A stretch of 12,783 nt of DNA from JAOUEA01 sp035550775. GTDB taxonomy: Bacteria > Actinomycetota > UBA4738 > HRBIN12. The DNA lies in the NCBI GenBank assembly GCA_035550775.1, contig DASZOO010000078.1, positions 1 through 12,783 of the forward strand, read 5' to 3'. How positions within the stretch are numbered: position 1 is the first letter of the stretch; each line of letters begins with the position of its first letter. The position numbers and the translations under genes are program-made. Below the pieces are notes generated by a model that saw only the letters and a program-made list of their open reading frames with translations, was not told where the DNA came from and did not search any database. This document shows positions 7,566-12,783 of the stretch, one piece after another.

Positions 7566-8014
7566 CTGCGCGAGGCGGCGCCGCTGCTCGCGCGGCTCCC
7601 GCTCGCCGACGTCCGCGTGGATGTCGTCCGCTTCGCCGAGCTCGACTTCGCGGATGACTTCTTGGCCGGGGACTTCTTGGACGACGTCTTCTTCGCGGAC
7701 GACTTCGAGGCGGACGACCGCTTGGCCGGGGACTTCTTGGACGTCGACTTCTTCCCCGGCGACTTCTTCGCGGACGACTTCGACGTCGACGACCGCTTCC
7801 TCGACGTCGGCTTGTTCGCCTTCGCCTTGCGCTCGCGTGCGATCGCGGTGCCGCCGACGGCGGCGCCCACGGCTGCCGCGCTCGCCGCGGCGAGCAGCGG
7901 GTTTTCCACCACCGCCGATGCGACCTTCTTCGCCCCCGCCCCGACCGCCGAGGCGGCGTCGCCGGCCTTGTCCGTCACCGTCTCGAACGTGGAACGATCC
8001 TCTTGCTGCGTCAT
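7562..8014 (-). CDS. Histone H1-like Lys/Ser/Ala-rich protein with a hydrophobic N-terminal segment
   Basis: 150 residues from ATG 8014, with AGAGGAG (8027-8021) as ribosome-binding site inside the last codons of the preceding gene. Residues 1-37 are a mixed helical region. Residues 38-58 (NPLLAAASAAAVGAAVGGTAI) are hydrophobic enough to be a weak membrane helix. Residues 61-135 are a basic, low-complexity tail with SAKK, SPAKK and TSKK repeats like bacterial H1-type proteins (HupB tail, Hc1, AlgP). The C-terminus is Ser/Ala/Arg-rich. The tail should bind DNA or RNA. The hydrophobic segment suggests possible membrane attachment, but could simply be an Ala-rich helix. It follows the YqjD-like gene by 3 bases, so they form an operon, and its stop overlaps that of the yihY-like gene at CTAG. 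Confidence 0.88.
   Translation of the reverse strand: MTQQEDRSTFETVTDKAGDAASAVGAGAKKVASAVVENPLLAAASAAAVGAAVGGTAIARERKAKANKPTSRKRSSTSKSSAKKSPGKKSTSKKSPAKRSSASKSSAKKTSSKKSPAKKSSAKSSSAKRTTSTRTSASGSRASSGAASRS
7661..7743. repeat. 23-bp direct repeats, 60-bp period, in the histone-like tail
   Basis: The 23 bases starting CTTGGCCGGGGACTTCTTGG at 7661-7683 recur without change at 7721-7743. The period of 60 bases equals 20 codons and corresponds to the SKKSPAK blocks of the basic tail (residues 92-98 and 112-118). This suggests the tail grew by in-frame duplication and may vary in length between strains. Confidence 0.8.
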
Positions 8015-8017
8015 GAG

Positions 8018-8461
8018 TCACTCCTCTCGCTCGGATGCTTCCTTCGCGACGATCTCGAGCACCTTGGGGACCAACAGCCCCAACGTGAACGCGCCGGCGA
8101 TCACGAGGGCCGGCTCCCTGCGGGCGAACGCGGCGGCCTGCGACGCGAGATGCTTGGCGTCCTCGACGAGATCGTCGGTGTCGGCGGACGCCAGCCTGGC
8201 CGCGAGCCGGTCCGCCCGCGCCGCGACCTCGTCGACGAGGTCCGCCTGTCCTTCGTGTCCTTGATCGCGAAGGCTCGCGCTCGAGGCGCGCATCGCGACG
8301 CCGAACGCCTTCAGCTCGACCGCGGCCCGACTCGACCGCGCGTCGACCTCGACGCGCACCCGATCGCTTGCGACCGATCCCGCCGCCTCCGCGACGGCTT
8401 TGCCGGCGTCCTGGAGTCCGCGCACGGACGAGACCGACGCCCCGTTCTGGCCACCCCCCAT
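8018..8461 (-). CDS. YqjD/ElaB-like membrane-anchored protein (hypothetical)
   Basis: 147 residues from ATG 8461, with GAGGGAG (8477-8471) 9 bases upstream. Residues 1-115 are Ala/Glu/Asp/Arg-rich and predicted helical, with amphipathic stretches. REPALVIAGAFTLGLLVPKVLEIV (about 115-138) is one C-terminal membrane helix preceded by Arg-Arg-Glu-Pro, the layout of YqjD/ElaB/DUF883 proteins. Those are stationary-phase inner-membrane proteins; YqjD of E. coli is known to bind ribosomes. Homology to that family is only suggested by layout, not by clear conserved residues. It is the first gene of an operon with the histone-like protein, behind a SigB/SigF-like promoter. Confidence 0.8.
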   Translation of the reverse strand: MGGGQNGASVSSVRGLQDAGKAVAEAAGSVASDRVRVEVDARSSRAAVELKAFGVAMRASSASLRDQGHEGQADLVDEVAARADRLAARLASADTDDLVEDAKHLASQAAAFARREPALVIAGAFTLGLLVPKVLEIVAKEASEREE

Positions 8462-8511
8462 CTGCTCACGCTCCCTCGTGTTCGTCCGGTGTGTTCAAGA
8501 GCTCCTTCCTC

Positions 8512-8537
8512 CTTCCCAGCTTCCCGTGCGGAGAAAC
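8512..8537 (-). promoter_or_regulatory. SigB/SigF-like promoter for the YqjD-like/histone-like operon
   Basis: On the minus strand GTTT (8537-8534), a 16-base spacer and GGGAAG (8517-8512) stand about 50 bases before the ATG at 8461. Spacing and both elements equal those upstream of the yihY-like gene and the 30-aa gene. Confidence 0.45.
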
Positions 8538-8606
8538 CCCGAGACCCAGGCGTGAGTCGCGACCTTCGAGGGAAGGACACATCGAGCACCGGCCGAGGAG
8601 ACGACG

Positions 8607-9038
8607 ATGGCAACCACGAACACCCAGGACCCAGGACGCCGAGGCGAGCCCATCTCCGAGCTCGTCCGTTCGCTGATCGGCGACATCACGCTGCTCGCAC
8701 GCCGGGAGGCCGAGCTCGCGAGGATCGAGCTGAAGGACAAGGCCTCGAAGGCCGGACTCGCCGCGGGCTTGCTGGGAGCGGGCATCGCGGTCGCCTGGTT
8801 CGCGGTGGCCACGCTGATCGCCACCGCGGTGCTGGCCCTCGCGATCGTGTTACCGGCGTGGGCCGCGGCGCTGATCGTCGGCCTCGTGCTGGTCGCCGTG
8901 GCCACGGCGCTCGTCCTGGTCGGGCGGGCGCGGCTCAGGGCGGTGGGTCCGCTGGCTCCCACGCAGACGATCGACACCGTGCAGGAGGACATCAGGTGGA
9001 TGCAGCTCAAGACCGAACAGCTGAAGACGTCCGAGTAG
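8607..9038 (+). CDS. Phage-holin-superfamily membrane protein (Phage_holin_3_6 type)
   Basis: 143 residues from ATG 8607, with GAGGAG (8595-8600) 6 bases upstream. The N-terminal ISELVRSLIGDITLLARREAELARIEL (16-42) is the characteristic amphipathic helix of PF07332, followed by a short charged linker. Two long membrane helices lie at about 50-78 and 82-106, and a soluble tail follows. These chromosomal proteins are named after an actinophage holin but are widespread housekeeping or envelope proteins; no lysin or phage gene is nearby, so lysis is not implied. The 3' end overlaps the DUF3618 gene by 43 bases and carries that gene's ribosome-binding site. A weak promoter-like GCGT-N16-GGGAAG (8550-8575) lies upstream. 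Confidence 0.88.
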   Translation: MATTNTQDPGRRGEPISELVRSLIGDITLLARREAELARIELKDKASKAGLAAGLLGAGIAVAWFAVATLIATAVLALAIVLPAWAAALIVGLVLVAVATALVLVGRARLRAVGPLAPTQTIDTVQEDIRWMQLKTEQLKTSE

Positions 9039-9259
9039 CCGAGATCCGGCTCGAGATCGAGCGGACTCGGTCTCGCATCGTGGAGACGATCGACGCCCTC
9101 GAGTACAAGGCGGACGTGCCGGCGCGGCTCGCGGACGTGCTGAGCGCCACGGCCTCCAGCGTGACCGCGCGCGTCCTGCAGCGCATCCCGACCTCCTCGC
9201 GCGCCTCCGGAGAGGAGTCGGCGGAGCAGGCCGCCTTGCAGGTCAGGATCCGCGAGTAG
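8996..9259 (+). CDS. DUF3618-domain small protein
   Basis: 87 residues from GTG 8996. AGGAGG (8983-8988) is 7 bases upstream, inside the holin-like gene, and decides the start. The gene overlaps the preceding one by 43 bases in another frame, so translational coupling is likely. Residues 17-45 (IRLEIERTRSRIVETIDAL, then KADVPARL) match the DUF3618 pattern, a short helical motif of unknown function often found in actinobacteria beside Phage_holin_3_6 proteins. Many relatives have a C-terminal membrane helix; this one has none visible and ends in a charged Glu/Arg tail. It is probably a partner of the holin-like membrane protein; this is inferred from context only. Confidence 0.85.
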   Translation: MDAAQDRTAEDVRVAEIRLEIERTRSRIVETIDALEYKADVPARLADVLSATASSVTARVLQRIPTSSRASGEESAEQAALQVRIRE

Positions 9260-9265
9260 ACGAGG

Positions 9266-9481
9266 TCAGTCGCGGCGGAAGAGCCGGCGCACGGCCGCGC
9301 GAAGCCACCCGACGCGACTGACGGTCGCATCCGCGCTGGCCGCGGCATCCTCGAGGATCGTCGCCACCTCGGGATCGTCGTTCGTCTCGGCGGCCCGATC
9401 GATGGCATCGGCCGTCCGTTGCGACGCCGCCGACGCGGCCTCGACGACCGTCTCCGCGGTCACATCGTCGTTCTTCTGCAT
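9266..9481 (-). CDS. Small Ala/Asp-rich hypothetical protein (71 aa)
   Basis: 71 residues from ATG 9481; the region just upstream on the minus strand is G-rich (GGGGGGGTGG), which can serve as a ribosome-binding site. The frame stays open far upstream, but only the part from this methionine looks protein-like. It is mostly acidic and Ala-rich helix (residues 5-55), ending in a basic amphipathic stretch WLRAAVRRLFRRD that could touch membrane or nucleic acid. No family recognised. It converges on the DUF3618 gene with only 6 bases between stops and diverges from the 30-aa gene. A -10-like TATCAT sits at 9524-9519 on the minus strand. Confidence 0.65.
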   Translation of the reverse strand: MQKNDDVTAETVVEAASAASQRTADAIDRAAETNDDPEVATILEDAAASADATVSRVGWLRAAVRRLFRRD

Positions 9482-9569
9482 CGATCCACCCCCCCATCCC
9501 CTTCGACGACCCGCGCCGATGATAGCCGCTGGCTCAGGATGCCGCGCTCGTGCTGTTCCCGCAGGAAGG

Positions 9570-9595
9570 GTTTGCGGTGTCCCTCCCGCGGGAAT
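9570..9595 (+). promoter_or_regulatory. SigB/SigF-like promoter for the 30-aa microprotein
   Basis: GTTT (9570-9573), a 16-base spacer and GGGAAT (9590-9595) precede the ATG at 9623 by 27 bases. GGGAAT fits the general-stress -10 consensus GGGWAT. A TTCCCGC/GCGGGAA inverted pair (9556-9562 and 9588-9594) overlaps it, recalling the similar pair at the yihY-like promoter though with wider spacing. Confidence 0.5.
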
Positions 9596-9622
9596 CGCCT
9601 CCGCCCGAAGGGAGGCAACCAC

Positions 9623-9715
9623 ATGCTTGCTGCACTGAACATGGGAGTCGTCGGCACGATCATCGTGATCGCGTTGATCGTCGCCGCCGTGCTCTTCCTG
9701 ATGCGTCGAGCCTGA
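9623..9715 (+). CDS. 30-aa single-pass membrane microprotein
   Basis: ATG 9623 with an excellent AAGGGAGG (9608-9615) 7 bases upstream and a SigB/SigF-like promoter before that. The product is 30 residues: a short MLAALNMG start, one membrane helix (VVGTIIVIALIVAAVLFLM, about 9-27) and a basic end RRA, so the C-terminus is probably cytoplasmic. No family recognised. Promoter, ribosome-binding site, coherent helix and a following hairpin together make a real gene likely. Such short hydrophobic proteins often modulate membrane complexes or act in stress responses; its role here is unknown. Confidence 0.72.
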   Translation: MLAALNMGVVGTIIVIALIVAAVLFLMRRA

Positions 9716-9721
9716 CGCCAC

Positions 9722-9766
9722 ACGGCTGCGGCCCAAGCGGGGGGAACCCCGATGGGCCGCAGCCGT
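9722..9766. terminator. Long two-part hairpin between convergent genes
   Basis: ACGGCTGCGGCCCA (9722-9735) pairs perfectly with TGGGCCGCAGCCGT (9753-9766). Inside, CGGGG (9738-9742) pairs with CCCCG (9747-9751) around a GGAA loop of the GNRA type. The hairpin fills most of the 56-base gap between the 30-aa gene and the GH15 gene, so it can terminate both. Neither strand has a U-tract, as is common in actinobacterial terminators. Confidence 0.8.
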
Positions 9767-9771
9767 CCCCC

Positions 9772-11607
9772 TCACCGGGGCCCGGGCGTTCCGGCCTCGG
9801 CCTGCGAGATCGCCCACGCCGCGTTGATCAACCCGATGTGGCTGAACGCCTGCGGGAAGTTGCCGAGCATGTCCCCGGTCGGCCCGTCGACGGCCTCGCT
9901 CATCAATCCGACGTCGTTCGCGTACGCGGCCGCACGCTCGAACACGTCCCGGGCACGATCGACCTCGCCCGACCTCGCGAGCGCCTCCGCCAGCCAGAAC
10001 GTGCACACCAGGAACGAGCCCTCGTCGCCCCCGAGACCGTCGTCGGTCTCGTCGACCCGATAACGGCGCACGAGACCGCGTTCGTCGGTGAGGTGCCGCT
10101 CGATCGCGTCGATCGTCGACCGCACTCGATCATCCCTCGCCGGGAGGAACCCCACGATGGGGATCACGAGGCTGGATGCGTCGAGGTTCGGCGAACCGAA
10201 CGACTGCGTGAAGGCTCCAGCCTCGTCGTTCCACCCCTCCGCGAGGATCGCCGCCCGGATCTCGTCGCGCGCTGCGGTCCAATCCTCCACGCGGTGGACG
10301 CCGTCGATCGTCGGCGCCAGGTCGATCGCTCGCTCGAGCGCCACCCAGCACATCAGCCTCGAGTAGGTGAACCGACGCGCCCGGCCGCGGACCTCCCAGA
10401 TGCCGTGGTCAACCGATCGCCATCGCTCGGCCGCGGCGTCGGCAACGCCCCGCAGGAAGCGCCGCGACGTCGGGTCGAGGGCGCCCAGGTAGTCGCGCAG
10501 GCGATGCGCCGCCCCGAGCAGCTCCCCGTACACGTCGAGCTGGCGCTGGCTCCAGGCGCCGTTGCCGATGCGGACCGGCCGGCTGCCGCGCCACCCCTCG
10601 AGATGCGCGAGCTCGCGCTCGCTCAGGTCGTGCTCCCCGCCCACGCCGAACATGATCTGGAGCTCGCCGTCCTCGTCGATGCCGGAGGCCACCGCTCCCG
10701 CCAGCCAGCCGAAGAACCTCTGCGCCTCGTCGGGGCAGGCGGCGACCCACAGGGCGTCGAGGGTGAAACTCGCGTCTCGCACCCACGCGTACCGGTAGTC
10801 CCAGTTCCGCCGGCCCCCGACGTGCTCCGGCAGGGAGGTCGTCGGCGCGGCGACGATGGCGCCGGTCGGCTGATACATGAGCGCCTGCAGCACCCTGCCG
10901 CTGTGGTAGACGAGCTCGGCCCATGGGCCCTCGTACGCCTGGTGCACGGCGGACCAGCTTCGCCAGGCCTCGATCGTGCCTCGGAGCCGGTCGTCGATCT
11001 CGTCCGGCCGCATGACGATCGCGGACCCGTCCTCGAGCGATCGGTGGTGGAGGGCCGCGCGCACGCGCTCGCCCGCCCGGACCAGGAACCTGCCCGACGC
11101 CGACCCCCCGTGGAGATCCAGGGACATCGGGAACGACAGCGCCAGCACCTGCGCTCCACCGCGCACGACGAACCCGCCGTCGACCGGCGTGAGGAGCGGC
11201 CGGACCAGCCCGTACTCGGGACGCGGGGCGAACTCCGTCTCGAACTCCACCTCGCCCTCGACGCCGGCGATCTCGCGCACCAGGGCGCCCGGCGCGCCGC
11301 GCCCGAGGTCGTGCTCATGCTCGTCGGGGTCGAGCGCCATCGCCTCGGTCAACCGCGCCACCCCCGTCCCCGTCCGAACGGTGGTCTCGAGCACCATCGT
11401 GCCGTCGAGGTAGCGACGCGTTCGCTCCGCCTCGCCGACGGCGGTGATGGCCCACCGGCCGGCGTCGTCGCCGATGAGCCTGCCGAAGACCGACGGCGAA
11501 TCGAACCTCGGGAAGCACAGCCAGTCGATCGAGCCGTCGTGCGTGACGAGCGCTGCCGAGTGGCAATCCGACAGCAGGGCGTGCTCCGCGATCGGGATGG
11601 AGCTCAT
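9772..11607 (-). CDS. GH15 glycoside hydrolase (trehalase/glucoamylase-like)
   Basis: 611 residues from ATG 11607, the usual length and start for actinobacterial GH15 enzymes (IAEHALLSDCHSAALV, then GSIDWLCFPRFDSPSVF). Residues 1-215 form the N-terminal beta-sandwich and 225-605 the (alpha/alpha)6 barrel. Family motifs: RRNWDYRYAWVRDASFTL (266-283), RPVRIGNGAWSQRQLDVYGE (343-362), IWEVRG with candidate general acid E405, YSRLMCWVALERAI (415-428), and GDEGSFLVCTFWLAEAL with candidate base E529. There is no signal peptide, so it is cytosolic and probably splits trehalose or short alpha-glucans to glucose. Mycobacterial relatives are trehalases, and specificity cannot be decided here. No Shine-Dalgarno is seen; a leaderless transcript is likely. 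Confidence 0.94.
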   Translation of the reverse strand: MSSIPIAEHALLSDCHSAALVTHDGSIDWLCFPRFDSPSVFGRLIGDDAGRWAITAVGEAERTRRYLDGTMVLETTVRTGTGVARLTEAMALDPDEHEHDLGRGAPGALVREIAGVEGEVEFETEFAPRPEYGLVRPLLTPVDGGFVVRGGAQVLALSFPMSLDLHGGSASGRFLVRAGERVRAALHHRSLEDGSAIVMRPDEIDDRLRGTIEAWRSWSAVHQAYEGPWAELVYHSGRVLQALMYQPTGAIVAAPTTSLPEHVGGRRNWDYRYAWVRDASFTLDALWVAACPDEAQRFFGWLAGAVASGIDEDGELQIMFGVGGEHDLSERELAHLEGWRGSRPVRIGNGAWSQRQLDVYGELLGAAHRLRDYLGALDPTSRRFLRGVADAAAERWRSVDHGIWEVRGRARRFTYSRLMCWVALERAIDLAPTIDGVHRVEDWTAARDEIRAAILAEGWNDEAGAFTQSFGSPNLDASSLVIPIVGFLPARDDRVRSTIDAIERHLTDERGLVRRYRVDETDDGLGGDEGSFLVCTFWLAEALARSGEVDRARDVFERAAAYANDVGLMSEAVDGPTGDMLGNFPQAFSHIGLINAAWAISQAEAGTPGPR

Positions 11608-11612
11608 GCGGG

Positions 11613-11639
11613 ATGGTAGGACGCTCGGCGGGTCGTCAC
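11613..11639 (-). promoter_or_regulatory. Candidate leaderless promoter for the GH15 gene
   Basis: On the minus strand TACCAT (11618-11613) matches the actinobacterial -10 TANNNT and ends 5 bases before the ATG at 11607, so transcription would begin at or beside the start codon. GTGACG (11639-11634) with a 15-base spacer is a weak -35. The 51-base gap from the GNAT-like gene has no ribosome-binding site. Confidence 0.4.
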
Positions 11640-11658
11640 GATCCGCTCGATCCGCGCG

Positions 11659-12120
11659 TCATGCGCTCCGATCGTAGTCCGCGTTCGTGAATGGCCAGCC
11701 CGCCGAGAGCCACTCGGCGACACCCTGTCGGAGCGGCTGGTCGAGCTCGGCACGGGAGACCCGCACCCACGAGAGCACCCGGGCGTCGTGCTCCTCGTCC
11801 TTCGCTGGATAGATGTAGACGCATCCGATCACCTCGTCGGTCGCAGGGTCGAGCACCGTGTAGGTGAACCCCCGGCGCGCCTCGAAGTCGGCGGCGTGGC
11901 GCACGAGGTCGCTGCGGTTCTCGTCGAGCGTCATCGGCCGCGGCCACGCGTCGTCGTCGTCACCGTCGAACCCGGGGGTGGCGTGGATGTGCTCCATGCT
12001 CGAGGTCCACGCCTCGAAGTCCCGCTCGTTGTGCTGCGGTCCGAGCGGCTCCAGCCGCATCCCCGCCAGCGCGAGCTCGGTGGGTGGATCGAATCCATCG
12101 GGCACGAACGGCTCACTCAT
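11659..12120 (-). CDS. GNAT-like N-acetyltransferase family protein
   Basis: 153 residues from ATG 12120. The layout FEAWTSSMEHIHATPGF (35-51), MTLDENRSDLVRHAADFEARRGFTYTVLDP, DEVIGCVYIYP and VLSWVRVSRAELD, ending in WLSAGWPF, is that of a small GCN5-related family common in actinobacteria. The substrate is unknown. The acetyl-CoA-binding loop (Q/RxxGxG/A) is not clearly present after the VYIYP strand, so activity is uncertain. No strong ribosome-binding site is seen. It starts 24 bases after the molybdoenzyme gene on the same strand and is probably transcribed with it. Confidence 0.82.
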   Translation of the reverse strand: MSEPFVPDGFDPPTELALAGMRLEPLGPQHNERDFEAWTSSMEHIHATPGFDGDDDDAWPRPMTLDENRSDLVRHAADFEARRGFTYTVLDPATDEVIGCVYIYPAKDEEHDARVLSWVRVSRAELDQPLRQGVAEWLSAGWPFTNADYDRSA

Positions 12121-12144
12121 GCGGACGAGTCTCGCACGCTCATC

Positions 12145-12783
12145 TCACGTGAGGGGGAAGGGGGGCTGCCACCACCAGGGGGTGTCGTCCACGCGGATCT
12201 CGTCGATCCATTTCACCCACCAGTAGCCGCGACGGCCCGGCGCGACAAGGCGGGCCGGGAACCCGTGGCCGGCCGAGAGCTGGGCGCCGCCGACGCCCGT
12301 GGCCACGACGATCGAGGAGGCATCACCGATCGGGAACCGCCTCTCGTACCCGGTGCGCGACCGCACGAGCACGCTGCTTCCGTCGACCTGACCGAGCAGC
12401 CGGTCGAGCCGCGCGCCCTGCCAGTCCTGCCCCGCGTACCATCCCCCGGTGCAGTCGATCACCGCCCGAATGCGGTCGTCGAACGCGGTCAGCTCGTGGA
12501 GCGAGACCGACCGCGAGACACCACCGCTCGTCACCAGCAGGCGCCACTCGGATGCATCGATCGAGGGCACGGCGTCGTCGAACCACTGCGTGACGGGCAT
12601 GCGGTCGGGGTCGAACGAGCCGTCCTGATGGGAGCCGGTGAGCCGCCGGTCGGCGCCGCGGGCGCCGGTCACGCGCAGCAGCCCCTCGATCCCGAGGAAC
12701 GCTGCCCCCGCCCCGGCGGCCAGGGCACCCGCCCGCAGCAGGTTCCGACGCGAGAGGTCGGTCGTTCGCGGGCGCGTCGGACG
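12145..12783 (-). CDS. SUOX-fold molybdopterin-dependent oxidoreductase (5' end outside window)
   Basis: The frame is open to the right edge; 212 residues are visible. Residues 11-17 (SRRNLLR) followed by an Ala/Gly/Leu helix (18-36) form a twin-arginine-type motif. In relatives with an N-terminal multi-helix domain this element lies inside the protein, so the true start may be far upstream. The GTG at 12672 would cut it off and was rejected. The rest is the Oxidored_molyb domain (PF00174): GSFDPDRMPVTQWFDD, the molybdenum-ligand Cys C111 in IDCTGGWYAGQDWQG, and GHGFPARLVAPGRRGYWWVKW (172-192). It ends in a Trp/Pro-rich tail without the dimerisation domain of true sulfite oxidases. It is probably a periplasm-facing redox enzyme; the substrate is not known. 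Confidence 0.9.
   Translation of the reverse strand, partial: RPTRPRTTDLSRRNLLRAGALAAGAGAAFLGIEGLLRVTGARGADRRLTGSHQDGSFDPDRMPVTQWFDDAVPSIDASEWRLLVTSGGVSRSVSLHELTAFDDRIRAVIDCTGGWYAGQDWQGARLDRLLGQVDGSSVLVRSRTGYERRFPIGDASSIVVATGVGGAQLSAGHGFPARLVAPGRRGYWWVKWIDEIRVDDTPWWWQPPFPLT

Noticed and set aside
6501..8021. 506-residue minus-strand open frame across the yihY-like and histone-like genes
   Set aside because: It runs antisense to a well-supported membrane protein and out of frame with the histone-like gene; no recognisable domain.
8550..8575. GCGT-N16-GGGAAG before the holin-like gene as a further member of the promoter set
   Set aside because: The -35 box matches only two of four bases; too weak to list as a promoter although spacing fits.
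8607..9038. Prophage lysis function for the holin-superfamily gene
   Set aside because: No endolysin, structural, integrase or attachment-site signal is present; chromosomal members of this family are common in actinobacteria.
9550..11619. 689-residue open frame on the plus strand opposite the GH15 gene
   Set aside because: The minus strand has conserved GH15 motifs throughout; the plus frame shows only Arg/Pro/Ala/His-rich noise.

Overview
This is a very GC-rich, gene-dense window with strong third-position G/C bias and frequent GTG starts. It carries families typical of Actinomycetota: a cyclase-AAA-TPR regulator, a Phage_holin_3_6-like protein next to a DUF3618 protein, a GH15 trehalase/glucoamylase, and a SUOX-fold molybdoenzyme. 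I infer an actinomycete, possibly an uncultured or deep-branching lineage; nothing seen fixes the genus. There are no rRNA, tRNA, CRISPR, transposase or integrase signals, so this looks like ordinary chromosome.

Left part (1-6053, + strand): a large cyclase-AAA-TPR signalling protein is cut by the left edge. It is followed by an esterase-D-type alpha/beta hydrolase and then a complete membrane adenylate cyclase (TM - extracytoplasmic region - TM - HAMP - coiled coil - class III catalytic domain). Two class III cyclase domains therefore lie within 6 kb. A terminator-like hairpin at 6060-6077 closes this block.

Central part (6102-9715): a cluster of small envelope- or stress-type genes on both strands. 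It holds a PRC-barrel protein (-), a divergent YihY/BrkB-family membrane protein (+), a two-gene operon (-) of a YqjD/ElaB-like membrane protein and a histone-H1-like Lys/Ser/Ala protein, a holin-superfamily membrane protein (+) overlapped by a short DUF3618 gene (+), a 71-aa protein (-), and a 30-aa single-TM microprotein (+). Four of its transcription units are preceded by the same arrangement: GTTT or GTGT, exactly 16 bases, then GGGAA or GGGTA. This resembles promoters of the SigB/SigF general-stress sigma family. I read this part as a candidate co-regulated stress/envelope island, which is the most interesting feature here. Its convergent ends carry strong hairpins, one of them inside the yihY-like coding sequence.

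Right part (9772-12783, - strand): a SUOX-fold molybdopterin oxidoreductase (cut by the right edge), a GNAT-like protein and a cytosolic GH15 glycosidase follow each other in one direction. The GH15 gene has no Shine-Dalgarno but has a -10-like hexamer placed for a leaderless transcript.
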